Positions 34,510-43,087 of a DNA stretch of 64,000 nt are shown piece after piece. The DNA lies in assembly GCF_039545035.1 (NCBI RefSeq), contig NZ_BAABRO010000004.1, positions 434,001 through 498,000 of the forward strand. Direction: 5' to 3'. Under the pieces are notes generated by a model. It saw only the letters and a list, made by a program, of their open reading frames with translations. It was not told where the DNA came from and did not search any database. Positions within the stretch are counted from its first letter, which is position 1. Every line of letters begins with the position of its first letter. Source of the stretch: Novipirellula caenicola. GTDB taxonomy: Bacteria > Planctomycetota > Planctomycetia > Pirellulales > Pirellulaceae. The position numbers were made by a program, and so were the translations under genes.

Positions 34510-35397
34510 CTATTTAACTTGGATCAGGTTGAACCGAGAGAGTTGTTCACGCTGTTCCTTGGTAAACGCCATGTCGACATGGTGAATTGATTTCAGCCCC
34601 TTCATTTCCGCCATGGCATCGACGACGCGAGCCCGATAGGCGTCCGAAAGAAAGATGCTGTCGCCGTCTTGGGCGTTTCCGTACCATCCGACCCACAAAT
34701 CGGTTACCGAATCAAAGTACTTCAGCGATGACAAATTGTCCGGCTTGATCGTTGAGTTGATGATTCGCAATTCACGCACCTTCAACGATTCGATCGGCTT
34801 GAGCGTGCTGATCGCGGTCCCACTCAGGTCCAACGAGTCGAGTTCACGAAAACTGCGGCCTAGAATTTCCAGCGTCGAATCGTCAGCGTGTCCGCCACCG
34901 ATAAAACGCGTGGATTCGGGGGACAGATCAATTCGGCGAATACCGGGCAGCGCCGCGGCGAGTCGCAAGTTGCGGTTCAGTTCCAGCGGGGAACGAACGG
35001 CTTGAAATGAGACCGAGGGAAACACGGGCAGGTCTGCCTCGACAATTCGGGTTGGCGACCCGGACACCGCGACATTGGAAACCAACAATTGACGCCACAC
35101 GTCGGTGATCGCTTGGTGGTGTTGATTCCGTTTTAGCGTGCTGCTGATTTCATGGCTGGCTCCATAGATTACCAACGCCACCAAAAAAACCCCAAACGCG
35201 GCTAGAAACGTCGTCAGCCATTCGGGACGGTTGGACCACCGAAATCGAGAGCGAGTGGGAATCGCAGGCGGTTCCTTTCTTCGCTTGGTTGGGGGCTCCA
35301 TCGCTATCGATGGCATGGGCAAATCGGCAGCGGCATTGGAATGCCGAGACGATATGTCGGCAAGCCGCGGATCTCTTTTGGCCTTCACGGTAAACAT
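34510..35397 (-). CDS. Membrane-anchored protein with leucine-rich-repeat-like C-terminal domain
   Basis: A 295-residue protein. The first 60 residues are Pro/Arg-rich and polar, followed by one transmembrane helix (WLTTFLAAFGVFLVALVIYGA, about 60-80). The C-terminal half has leucine-rich-repeat-like lines (IRRIDLSPESTRFIG, LEILGRSFRELDSLDLSGTA, VRELRIINSTI, SVTDLWVGWYG). The function is unknown; the layout suggests a cytoplasmic tail and a periplasmic recognition domain. ATG 35397 is used; GTG 35400 is one codon upstream. A strong terminator follows. Confidence 0.75.
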   Translation of the reverse strand: MFTVKAKRDPRLADISSRHSNAAADLPMPSIAMEPPTKRRKEPPAIPTRSRFRWSNRPEWLTTFLAAFGVFLVALVIYGASHEISSTLKRNQHHQAITDVWRQLLVSNVAVSGSPTRIVEADLPVFPSVSFQAVRSPLELNRNLRLAAALPGIRRIDLSPESTRFIGGGHADDSTLEILGRSFRELDSLDLSGTAISTLKPIESLKVRELRIINSTIKPDNLSSLKYFDSVTDLWVGWYGNAQDGDSIFLSDAYRARVVDAMAEMKGLKSIHHVDMAFTKEQREQLSRFNLIQVK

Positions 35398-35818
35398 CAC
35401 TCCAAATAGACAAACAAAATAAGAAAGGAGAGAACAACTCTTAAACTAGCACAACGTTGGTTGCTTATCCCACGTAAAAACATGAAGTTTTAACGGCAAA
35501 TTGCAACAAACTGCTTCACAAACGACACGGTGGATCGCCACCCCCCAGAACCACACGCAAGTCAAGTTTCGGACCTCCGAAGCACCTAGCGTGGGTGTCC
35601 CCGATGGCAATTGGCCTTCAGGCTAACGCTGCCGCAGCATCGGAAAGACTCGGGAAATTTGCTAATTTATCCAGTTCGCTGCCAACACCGGCAGGGATGC
35701 AAGTTTTTGCGTCTGCGAACCGCGCGTAGTTGGACTTTACTGTAATCCTTGTTGCCATTGATTTCCTGTTTCCTAATCACTCATCTTTACTCGCTCGATT
35801 AGAGCGACGCTACTTTTT
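35398..35818. other. Divergent intergenic region
   Basis: About 420 bases between the minus-strand LRR-like gene and recQ. It should hold both promoters. One weak hairpin (AAAAC/GTTTT) is near 35478-35492. No gene or convincing regulator site was seen. Confidence 0.5.
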
Positions 35819-37273
35819 ATGCCTGACCCGCAATCAATCCATTCCGTTTTGGCTCGTCACTTCGGCTATCCGTCATTCCGCCCTGCGCAGCAGGCGGTGA
35901 TCGAACACGTCTTGGCTGGGAACCATGCGATGGTGGTGATGCCGACGGGAATGGGAAAATCGTTGTGCTACCAGATTCCAGCGCTGACCATCCCGCAAGC
36001 CGACCCCAAAGCGGACGCTCATGAAATCGTCTTAGTCTTGTCTCCTTTGGTCGCATTGATGCATGATCAAGTCAGCGATTTGAGATCGCGAGGCATTGAT
36101 GCAGCTTACATCAATTCATCGCTGGACCGCCCGACTCGCGAAACTCGCTATCAGGAAGTCGCATCGGGAAAGTACCGGCTGCTGTACGTGACCCCCGAGC
36201 GATTTCGCAAGCAAGAGTTTCGTACGATCATCGCGAAGCGTCATGTCAAGTTGTTGGCAATCGACGAAGCCCACTGCGTCAGTCAGTGGGGACACGATTT
36301 TCGCCCCGACTACTCGCGTGTCGGCGAGATCCGAGAACAGTTGGGATTTCCCACCACGATCGCATTGACAGCGACTGCAACGGAGGAGTGCCGTCGCGAT
36401 ATCTACTCTCAGTTGGGAATCCCGGAGGACGAGATCCAATTGTTTTATCAGGGCATCGAACGCCCCAATCTGCGGCTGGATGTCGAACACGTGATGGGCG
36501 ATCAAGAGAAACTTGATGCCATCGAGCGGTTGCTTCATGACGATCAGTATCGCGGCGGCAGCGTGGTGATCTACTTTTCGTTGATCAAAACCTTGACTCG
36601 GTTCAGCGACCATTTACTCAGCCAAGGCGTCGACCACGAGTGTTATCACGGCGACTTGCCAAGCCAAAAACGCCGACAAGTTCATAATCGATTTTTAAAT
36701 GGTGACACTGATGTGGTGCTGGCCACTAACGCATTTGGAATGGGGATCGACAAAGCAAACATCCGCGTTTTGATTCATGCGGAAACGCCGGGTTCGATTG
36801 AATCTTATTACCAAGAAGTGGGCCGTGCCGGCCGTGACAATCAGCCAAGCCGATGCGTGTGGCTGTATGACCAGAGCGATTTGATGACGCAAATGCAGTT
36901 CATCGAATGGTCCAACCCAGACGCGGATTTCTACGGTCGACTACTCAATTTGCTAATCGAACATAACGAATCGTGCCGCGCATTCGGAGTCGATTGGATG
37001 AACGAGCGACTGCAACGTGTTAGTCGTCACGACCACCGCATCGCCACCGCCTTTGCCATGCTTGATCGAGCCGGAGTCATCGCAGGCCCCCATCCGCCTC
37101 AGTGTTTCGATCTATTGACCGCAGCTCCGGACCATTTCTTAAACCAGGAGTCGTTGGCGGAAAAAAAACGACGTGACCAACAGCGTTTGTACGCAATGGT
37201 ACAGCTGGCCGCAGAACCAGAAGACCGAAAGGCATTTCTACAACGCTATTTCGAAGGGGATGCAAAGCATTAG
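35819..37273 (+). CDS. recQ: ATP-dependent DNA helicase RecQ (short form)
   Basis: A 484-residue superfamily 2 helicase. Seen in order: FGYPSFRPAQQAVIEHVL (motif 0), MPTGMGKSLCYQIPAL (Walker A), the Walker B box DEAHCVSQWGHDFRPDY with its aromatic-rich loop, TATATEECRRDI, and motif VI YYQEVGRAGRDNQPS. RecQ unwinds 3'-5' in recombination and fork repair. The usual zinc-binding cysteines of the RQC region and an HRDC domain are not evident, so this is a short RecQ. ruvX follows 165 bases later on the same strand, giving a small DNA-repair pair. Confidence 0.93.
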   Translation: MPDPQSIHSVLARHFGYPSFRPAQQAVIEHVLAGNHAMVVMPTGMGKSLCYQIPALTIPQADPKADAHEIVLVLSPLVALMHDQVSDLRSRGIDAAYINSSLDRPTRETRYQEVASGKYRLLYVTPERFRKQEFRTIIAKRHVKLLAIDEAHCVSQWGHDFRPDYSRVGEIREQLGFPTTIALTATATEECRRDIYSQLGIPEDEIQLFYQGIERPNLRLDVEHVMGDQEKLDAIERLLHDDQYRGGSVVIYFSLIKTLTRFSDHLLSQGVDHECYHGDLPSQKRRQVHNRFLNGDTDVVLATNAFGMGIDKANIRVLIHAETPGSIESYYQEVGRAGRDNQPSRCVWLYDQSDLMTQMQFIEWSNPDADFYGRLLNLLIEHNESCRAFGVDWMNERLQRVSRHDHRIATAFAMLDRAGVIAGPHPPQCFDLLTAAPDHFLNQESLAEKKRRDQQRLYAMVQLAAEPEDRKAFLQRYFEGDAKH

Positions 37274-37438
37274 CGAGGTTGAAGTGATGGGAATTCGCCG
37301 TCACTCGCATTTCGAGCTGCATTGCAGATGGCTGGAAAATCAGTAATGTGGGGTAAGCCATCATCCCGGCTGGCAAGAACGGATGGCGTCCCTTCGTTAC
37401 CGTCTCTCGAACTCTTCGGTACCCCTGACTGCATTTTG

Positions 37439-37948
37439 ATGACCGCACCCACAGACGACTTCCCCTTGGCCGGGCGACTTGCATCGATTGATTTTGGCAG
37501 TGTGCGGATTGGGATCGCGATATGTGATCCCGATCGAATTTTGGCAAGCCCGTTGGAGGTCCGCGCAGCGGATCAATGGAAGCAGGACGGCGACTATTAC
37601 CGCGAATTGACGAAGTCGGAGCGAATCTCCGCTTTTGTTGTCGGGCTTCCCATCCACTTGGATGGTGGAGAGAGTGAAAAGAGCCTTCAAGCACGCGAAT
37701 TTGCTCGCTGGCTTTCCAAGACAACCGGTAAACCGGTACGGTTGTTCGACGAGCGATTTACCACGGCCGACGCCAACAATCGAATGCGGGCTGCGGGTTA
37801 CAGTCGTCAAGGCAAAAAGAAACGAATCGACGCCGTTGCCGCCTTGGTGATCCTCGAGTCATTTATCGAAGCGTGTCGCTATCGAGGCGAAATTGTGGGC
37901 AAACCGTCAAGCGAACCAATCCCCAGCAAGGGAGAATCGATTGACTAG
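37439..37948 (+). CDS. ruvX: Putative pre-16S rRNA nuclease / Holliday-junction resolvase-like YqgF
   Basis: A 169-residue YqgF/RuvX with an RNase-H-like fold. Motifs: ASIDFGSVRIGIAI (first catalytic Asp), FVVGLPIHLDG, LFDERFTTADA and the C-terminal DAVAALVILESFI with the last Asp. Family members mature 16S rRNA 5' ends in E. coli and have been proposed as resolvases. ATG 37439 starts the conserved domain about eleven residues before the first motif; the longer frame to 37322 lacks a ribosome-binding site. Confidence 0.92.
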   Translation: MTAPTDDFPLAGRLASIDFGSVRIGIAICDPDRILASPLEVRAADQWKQDGDYYRELTKSERISAFVVGLPIHLDGGESEKSLQAREFARWLSKTTGKPVRLFDERFTTADANNRMRAAGYSRQGKKKRIDAVAALVILESFIEACRYRGEIVGKPSSEPIPSKGESID

Positions 37949-38093
37949 GCTTTTCAGCTTGACCCCGCCGCGGGCGTTCTAACTGGCCCAGATTACTTGG
38001 CTCAGATTAACTGGTCAGATTCTGGCGATTCAACGAACCCGCCTTGGGCGACTCACCGCCGCTACAAAGGCTACGTAGATCGCCGGCCCATCT

Positions 38094-38315
38094 CTATGCG
38101 GCGTCACATCCCGACAATGCCACCATCAAATCAAGAAAGCGTTGGTCGGCATCACGTCGACGACGAATCCGCTCTGAAATGCTCCAGCCCGAACGAATCG
38201 CGAGCACGCGACGCGAAATCTCAGCGTCCGAAACACGTACATTCGTGCGATTTGTTTTCGATGGCTTAGCGGCGATCGTGGGGGTCACTTTCTTCTCACA
38301 AATCATTGTCGACAT
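38094..38315 (-). CDS. Small conserved protein, copy B of a tandem paralogous pair
   Basis: A 73-residue basic protein of unknown function. After a variable N-terminal part, residues about 28-73 are 36/46 identical to copy A at 38423. The shared core is VSDAEISRRVLAIRSGWS followed by an Arg run (ERIRRRRDAD) and RFLDLMVALS; it ends in CDAA. ATG 38315 has GGAAGG seven bases upstream, much like the site of copy A. Between copies most DNA changes fall at synonymous positions, which supports real coding. No membrane segment or known domain is seen; the core reads as two amphipathic helices. Confidence 0.75.
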   Translation of the reverse strand: MSTMICEKKVTPTIAAKPSKTNRTNVRVSDAEISRRVLAIRSGWSISERIRRRRDADQRFLDLMVALSGCDAA

Positions 38316-38383
38316 GGTCGAATCCTTCCTATTTGAAATCAAAAAAACTAGCGATCAAAGCAGTCAACCGACGCTTTAGACAA

Positions 38384-38411
38384 CGGCTCGGGAGATCCCG
38401 AACACCGTTCT
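38384..38411 (-). other. Hairpin between the two small paralogous genes
   Basis: On the minus strand AACGG...CCGTT closes around TCGGGATCTCCCGA just after the stop of copy A. There is no T-run, so it may be an mRNA-stabilising or weak attenuating structure between the two cistrons. Confidence 0.4.
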
Positions 38412-38422
38412 AACGGTAATGA

Positions 38423-38629
38423 TTAAGCGGCTTCGCAAGCCGACAACGCACTGATCAAATCGAGGAAGCGTTTGTCAGCTTCACGTCGACGGCGGACTCG
38501 CTCAGCAATGCTCCAGCCAGAGCGGATCGCCACGACTCGGCGTGAAATCTCAGCATCTGAAAGCCGAATCTCATTTTGAGTCGACGAAGTTGATTTAGAG
38601 ACAGTCTCAGGACGAGTAGCGGTCAACAT
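38423..38629 (-). CDS. Small conserved protein, copy A of a tandem paralogous pair
   Basis: A 68-residue basic protein. It has a Ser/Thr-rich N terminus (about 20 residues) and the shared core LSDAEISRRVVAIRSGWS, ERVRRRREAD, RFLDLISALS, ending in CEAA. ATG 38629 has a strong GGAGGG site at 9-10 bases. It is the upstream copy; copy B starts about 107 bases after its stop. The Arg-rich amphipathic helix could bind nucleic acid or a protein partner, but I do not recognise the family. Confidence 0.75.
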   Translation of the reverse strand: MLTATRPETVSKSTSSTQNEIRLSDAEISRRVVAIRSGWSIAERVRRRREADKRFLDLISALSACEAA

Positions 38630-38874
38630 TGATGAATCCCTCCAGGAAAGTAATCGCTTAGGCGTTATTCAGGCTTCAGCTACATTTGTATTCGCCACAT
38701 CGGCTGACATCGCCGAGGACGAAACAGGAGAGAAGCAATCAGGATGCCAACCCAACCTGACAGAGCGTCGAAAAAGTGAGAAAGTTCGCCTGCCAAAGGC
38801 AATTTCGCATCAAAAAGCAGCAAAAACACCGTAAAAGAGCCGGTTTTTATTTGCTCGCCGATTTCTTAAAAAAC

Positions 38875-39291
38875 TTAGTCACCCCAGATCGACTGTTCAA
38901 ACGTTGGTAAGTTTTTCAACGATCTAGCCGGAATTACCATCACAATGCAATCTGCCGCACTGCTACCCACGATTGCTTGCAAGACGGTGTTCCAAGTTCC
39001 CCGGGTGCATTGTCCTTGAAGATCGACATACTGCAGTTGGTCGTTGGCGTCGTAGAGCATTCCCTCGACTTGCTGTCCCTGATCGGCGGACCAAACGAAC
39101 GATCCATCCAGCTCGAAATAGAGTCGTGGCAATAATTGCAATCGCGCGGCAGCATCTTCAAAACGAGTTGGCAGCGGGCTTTGCTCGGGCCCTTGTTGCT
39201 CGGGCCCATCTTGTTCGGGCCCAATTCGCTGAGGCCCATTTTGCTCGGGCCCATACAGATAGATGTGAAACGGCTTGATCGTGGACGTCAT
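38875..39291 (-). CDS. Hypothetical protein with GPEQ pentapeptide repeats
   Basis: A 138-residue protein of unknown function. Residues 13-37 are five 5-residue units of the form GPEQ/GPQR plus one variable residue. The rest looks globular and soluble (LLPRLYFELDGSFVWSADQG, MLYDANDQLQYVDLQG, ADCIVMVIPARSL). ATG 39291 is chosen over the longer frame because the upstream residues appear random. The 15-bp DNA repeat may change copy number between strains. Confidence 0.6.
   Translation of the reverse strand: MTSTIKPFHIYLYGPEQNGPQRIGPEQDGPEQQGPEQSPLPTRFEDAAARLQLLPRLYFELDGSFVWSADQGQQVEGMLYDANDQLQYVDLQGQCTRGTWNTVLQAIVGSSAADCIVMVIPARSLKNLPTFEQSIWGD
39181..39255 (-). repeat. 15-bp tandem repeat encoding GPEQ units
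   Basis: Five near-identical 15-bp units built around TCGGGCCCA, all in frame. Single-base differences separate units, mostly at the fifth residue. Confidence 0.85.
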
Positions 39292-40142
39292 GGCTACGTG
39301 GTCAAAAAGGCGGGCGGTGGACAGGACGGCGGACGCGTTTGACGGCCTCGGAATCATGGCACTGCCGAAACGCGTCCCCTTTGGATGGCAACTTGCCCCA
39401 GGCGGGGCATTATGCCCGATGTCCATTACTAATTCAGGACGCCAGCGTCACTGCAGATAGCCATATTCTCAGAATAGGGCGACGTTGATTGACCGCGTCG
39501 ACATGGTCACGCATTGCAGTGTTTACTGCGGTTGACGGCCCCGTGCGTCGCTGGATTGTAATGGATTCCCGCCCCCCCAAACGTTCAATTTCACGCCAAA
39601 AATCGTCCTACAATCATAGCGTTTCAACCTCAGGTGACAGACCAAAACGATAGATACGAAGGGGGGTTCTGAGGGGATGTCCGAGGGCAATCCGAATTGG
39701 CGTCGAAGCGGAATAAACCACACGCGGCATGATCTTTGCGTGTTATGGAAATTACCAAAAAACGGTTAGAAAAGGCTGTCAAAAACGGCAAAACAAGGCG
39801 TCACTGTAGGAGCGTTTTGTAAGCACCGAGGGTGAGAGATTGGCAAACTGGCTCACGTGGGTTTAGGCGATTAGTCGAACCCGTGGGAACTTTCGAGTCT
39901 CTCAATGCGTAAACACAGTGAGCGCAATACGGTCTGTCTAAACGTGATTCATTGCGTGCGTCACTCCGGTGGATTCATTGGCGTCCTTGAAATGGTGAGT
40001 GCGTGAATACAAACATTGCTGAGAAAGAGGAATAGAGCTCTTCCGGGCAAAGAGCTTTGCGGGGTTGGCTTTGCGAGTCTGATTTTCCGGCTTGAACGGT
40101 CAGCCACAACCGCTTTCTCATTTTAGATAAAAGGAATAGGAA
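39292..40142. other. Long leader region upstream of the sigma factor gene
   Basis: About 850 bases without a supported gene. The last 400 bases are AT-richer and hold a foldable segment (39833-39904) and a 25-codon frame at 39744. The sigma gene has a clear AGGAATAGGA site just before its ATG. Promoters for both flanking genes must lie here. Confidence 0.5.
39833..39904. other. Foldable 72-nt segment in the sigma factor leader
   Basis: TGAGAGATT (39833-39841) can pair with AGTCTCTCA (39896-39904), nine pairs with one wobble. An inner stem (39852-39863 with 39878-39887) has a 2-nt bulge. The total of 72 nt and 7-bp end stem recall a tRNA, but no D- or T-arm fits. It may be a structured leader element or small RNA. 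Confidence 0.35.
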
Positions 40143-41582
40143 ATGGTTTCTCTCAATTCGAATTCCGAACACACGACGATACGCGGCGGCTTCGATACTC
40201 CGACGTTGCGACAGGATGACAATCCATTGCGAAGTCAGGAAGAGCTTTCGGATTCGCTGGGGATGTACCTGAAACAGATGGGCCGCACCTCGCTGTTGTC
40301 AGCCGACCAAGAGTTGGCGTTGGCAGTGCAGATGGATGATGCCCGTACCCTATTTCGACATGACTTGCTTCGCGTTCGTTTTATTGCCGAGGATGCCGTC
40401 GCATCCCTTCGCGAAATTGTCACAGGTGACGCGAGGGCGGATCGAAGCCTCAGTTACGCCGTGACCGACGAGAAGGTCAAGCGTCAAATCTTAAGCCGGC
40501 TCGAGCCGAATGTTCAAACACTGCAGTCGCTGCTATCGCTGAACAATGCCGACTACGAAGCGATCCGTGATCGTCAATTGACGTTGGCCCAACGAAGCGA
40601 GGCTCGCAGCCGCTATCTGCGTCGACGAGAATCCATCGTGACGCTGATCGAAGAGCTCGGGTTGCGATTGCCGGCGATTGAACAGCACTACGAAAACCTG
40701 CTCTGGATGAACCGTCGACTCAAGATTTTGCGTCAGCGTCGCTCGGAGTTAACCCTCGAAGAGCATGCCGAGTACGAAACCATTCTGCGTCGGACTCAGC
40801 ACTCCAGCTGTGGTCTCGATCGACGTGTCCAAGAACTCGAACGAGCTTATTCGCTTTACACCTCGACCAAACAGAAGCTGGTCGAAGCCAACCTACGCTT
40901 GGTCGTTTCCATTGCGAAGAAGTATCGCGGTCGCGGCTTAGCCTTTCTGGATTTGATTCAAGAGGGTAACTCGGGATTGATGCGGGCCGTCGAGAAGTTC
41001 GAAGCGAGCAAAGGATTCAAACTTTCGACCTACGCCACTTGGTGGATTCGCCAAGCGATTGGACGTGCCGTGGCTGAACAAAGTCGCACGATTCGGATCC
41101 CGGTGCACGTCGTTGGCGAAATGAATGAACTGCAACGAACGATCAGCGATCTTTACCAGCAACTGAGTCATCGCCCCACCCATCGTGAAGTGGCCGATAC
41201 CGCGGGGCTGAGCGATGAGCGATTGGTCGTACTGGAGCGTTCACTGAGCACCAGCTACAGTCTGGATAACAGCTCTGCGGGCGAGGTCCCCACGAACCTG
41301 CGTGACATCCTGCAGGAAGAACAGACCACCCCGTTGGGCGACGAAGTGGATGCCAATTCGCTGAGCCACCGTTTGGAATCGTTGCTCGATCAACTCGATG
41401 AACGAGAACAGGCCATCGTGCGAATGCGATTCGGGTTTGATGACTACTCGCCTCAAACGCTATCGGAAGTGGCAAAGGTATTCAACATCAGCCGCGAACG
41501 AGTGCGGCAAATCGAACGGCGGGCGTTGCGGAAATTGCAGCAGCACGACGAGGTCAACAGCTTGGTCGGTTTCCTCGATTAA
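40143..41582 (+). CDS. Sigma-70 family RNA polymerase sigma factor (RpoD/RpoS-like)
   Basis: A 479-residue sigma factor. Region 1.2 is near residues 38-70 ([22 protein letters not shown]). A non-conserved insert of about 170 residues follows. Region 2 (about 245-325) has [38 protein letters not shown] and [12 protein letters not shown], region 3 [14 protein letters not shown], and region 4 [14 protein letters not shown] and [17 protein letters not shown]. No long acidic region 1.1 is present, so it is more likely an alternative group 2 factor than the main housekeeping sigma, though this is not certain. Confidence 0.9.
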   Translation: MVSLNSNSEHTTIRGGFDTPTLRQDDNPLRSQEELSDSLGMYLKQMGRTSLLSADQELALAVQMDDARTLFRHDLLRVRFIAEDAVASLREIVTGDARADRSLSYAVTDEKVKRQILSRLEPNVQTLQSLLSLNNADYEAIRDRQLTLAQRSEARSRYLRRRESIVTLIEELGLRLPAIEQHYENLLWMNRRLKILRQRRSELTLEEHAEYETILRRTQHSSCGLDRRVQELERAYSLYTSTKQKLVEANLRLVVSIAKKYRGRGLAFLDLIQEGNSGLMRAVEKFEASKGFKLSTYATWWIRQAIGRAVAEQSRTIRIPVHVVGEMNELQRTISDLYQQLSHRPTHREVADTAGLSDERLVVLERSLSTSYSLDNSSAGEVPTNLRDILQEEQTTPLGDEVDANSLSHRLESLLDQLDEREQAIVRMRFGFDDYSPQTLSEVAKVFNISRERVRQIERRALRKLQQHDEVNSLVGFLD

Positions 41583-42198
41583 CGGCGGCGTGATTCAGCA
41601 TGATCGACCATGACGCGGTCAAGAATCGAAACCGCCGCCCTGCCGTCACCGCCATCCTCCATCACTAGCGGACTAGTCCTGACACCCCACAAAAGGGACA
41701 CTCAGCATTAGTCCGCGCCAAGCCACCGTTTGCTGAGGTACCAACAACCACAAAGATTCTAGGTTCTTGCGGTGGAAATCGCTTCAGTCCTAGTGCATTG
41801 AAAGCAAAGTTTCTTATCATCTAGCAGCGGGCTAAGAGTGGGGCTCGTGAGCATCCGATCAACGCGACGGGCGATGTCTCCTCTCGTCGGCTCAGGATGA
41901 CGAATCATCTGTACTCGCTTTTTTCGTGAACACGTAGGATCGCCCTGGTTCTTCCACAGAGCTGCGGCAATTGTCGTAATTTGCGGAAAACCGCGTGCTA
42001 CCCCCCCGAGAAAGCAAGCTAGACTTGGATTGGTACCTCGGCCATGGGGGCAAAGCCCTGCTCCGGTGAATGCAGAATGTTTTAGGTAGTTTTTTTAACA
42101 GGTGTCATGGAAGCGTGTGTGATTCGCTTATCACGTCGCTCGCGGGTTCACGTGAACACGCCTCGGTAAGCAATGAGTTGAATTGAATTGAATTCTTT
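41583..42198. other. Intergenic region between the sigma factor and PAS-LuxR genes
   Basis: About 616 bases, no supported gene. A 6-bp GC-rich inverted repeat (41583-41588 with 41632-41637) follows the sigma stop but lacks a T-run. A T7 tract is near 42091. The region probably holds the promoter of the PAS-LuxR gene. Confidence 0.5.
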
Positions 42199-43080
42199 AT
42201 GAGCAGTCCATTTAGCTCGATCAATTGGGCAGACATCTTCCGTATGGAAGTTGGGCTAGGAGTGACGATCGTCACTCGAGACGGGCGGGTGGCATATAGT
42301 AATGAGGCCGCTCGTTCGCTGTTTGGTGTCGCGTCAGCCGAACCAGGCACCTATCGCCATCTGAGCGCCCTGTTCCATCCCGAATTTGTGCGGGAACGGA
42401 TGGCGTGGATCGAACAGGTCCTCAACAACGGCAAGCCGTTGCGAGCTAGGCATATCTACAACGGCCACCAGATGGTTTCCACGTTTTACCCCATCAGCGA
42501 TGGGGGTGAACTGCTCAGAAGCATGGAGACGTCCAAGCCAAACAACGTGTCAAGCCAAAGTGACGCTAGTAGCCAAAGTGACGCGACGAGCCAGAGTGAC
42601 GCGACGAGCCAACCCGACAGGACTGGTCAAAGTGACATCACCGGCCAAGCAAATGAAGAGCAGCCCTCCGTCGGTTCAACCGACGATCCGCAGGCGAATC
42701 CTGACGACGATCCCGGCGCCGCTCAATACGCACTGATCCTTTCGCGGCGAGCCCCGCTGGATGCGACCGAAGAGATCGAAACGGTGACAAGCCAGTACGT
42801 GGATCTCGGTTGCTTGTCGACGCTCAGTGATCGCGAACTCGAAATTTTCATCTTGCTGGGACATGGCAAGAGTGTTCCCGAGGTCGCCAAGATGCTGCAC
42901 CGTAGTCCGCGTACCATCGAGCGACATAAGACCGAAATCGGACGCAAGCTTGGCTATTCAACGTTGGCCGAAATTGCTCGAGCGGTCGGGCACCTTGGCC
43001 TGACCTCGGACCACTTACAACTCGAGCGATTTCAAGCCTTGGTCGATGACGCCAAAGCGGAAGACAAACAGCAGTCTTAG
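42199..43080 (+). CDS. PAS-domain LuxR-type transcriptional regulator
   Basis: A 293-residue regulator. Residues about 10-115 form a PAS-like sensor (MEVGLGVTIVTRDGRVAYSNEAARSLFG). Residues about 119-148 are a repeat linker of SQSDAT units. Residues about 205-265 are a LuxR/GerE helix-turn-helix (LSDRELEIFILLGHGKSVPEVAKMLH, SPRTIERHKTEIGRKLGY). Between them lies an acidic segment. The domain order suggests direct sensing and DNA binding in one chain, without a receiver domain. Ligand and targets are unknown. Confidence 0.85.
   Translation: MSSPFSSINWADIFRMEVGLGVTIVTRDGRVAYSNEAARSLFGVASAEPGTYRHLSALFHPEFVRERMAWIEQVLNNGKPLRARHIYNGHQMVSTFYPISDGGELLRSMETSKPNNVSSQSDASSQSDATSQSDATSQPDRTGQSDITGQANEEQPSVGSTDDPQANPDDDPGAAQYALILSRRAPLDATEEIETVTSQYVDLGCLSTLSDRELEIFILLGHGKSVPEVAKMLHRSPRTIERHKTEIGRKLGYSTLAEIARAVGHLGLTSDHLQLERFQALVDDAKAEDKQQS
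42553..42642 (+). repeat. 18-bp tandem repeat in the PAS-LuxR linker
   Basis: Five 18-bp units encode SQSDAS, SQSDAT, SQSDAT, SQPDRT and GQSDIT. The first three are nearly identical in DNA. The repeat lies in the linker between sensor and DNA-binding domain. Confidence 0.85.
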
Positions 43081-43087
43081 ACGCGGC

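Noticed and set aside
37997-38379. Plus-strand ORFs opposite the small paralogous gene copy B
   Set aside because: The minus strand shows protein-level conservation with copy A and a good ribosome-binding site; the plus frames do not.
39523-39723. 66-codon minus-strand ORF upstream of the GPEQ protein
   Set aside because: No start signal, odd composition and no recognisable domain.
39744-39821. 25-codon basic ORF in the sigma leader
   Set aside because: Too short to support alone and without a clear ribosome-binding site; kept only as part of a leader hypothesis.
39833-39904. tRNA gene (72 nt with a 7-bp end stem)
   Set aside because: No D-arm, anticodon arm or T-arm with the TTCRA loop fits on either strand.
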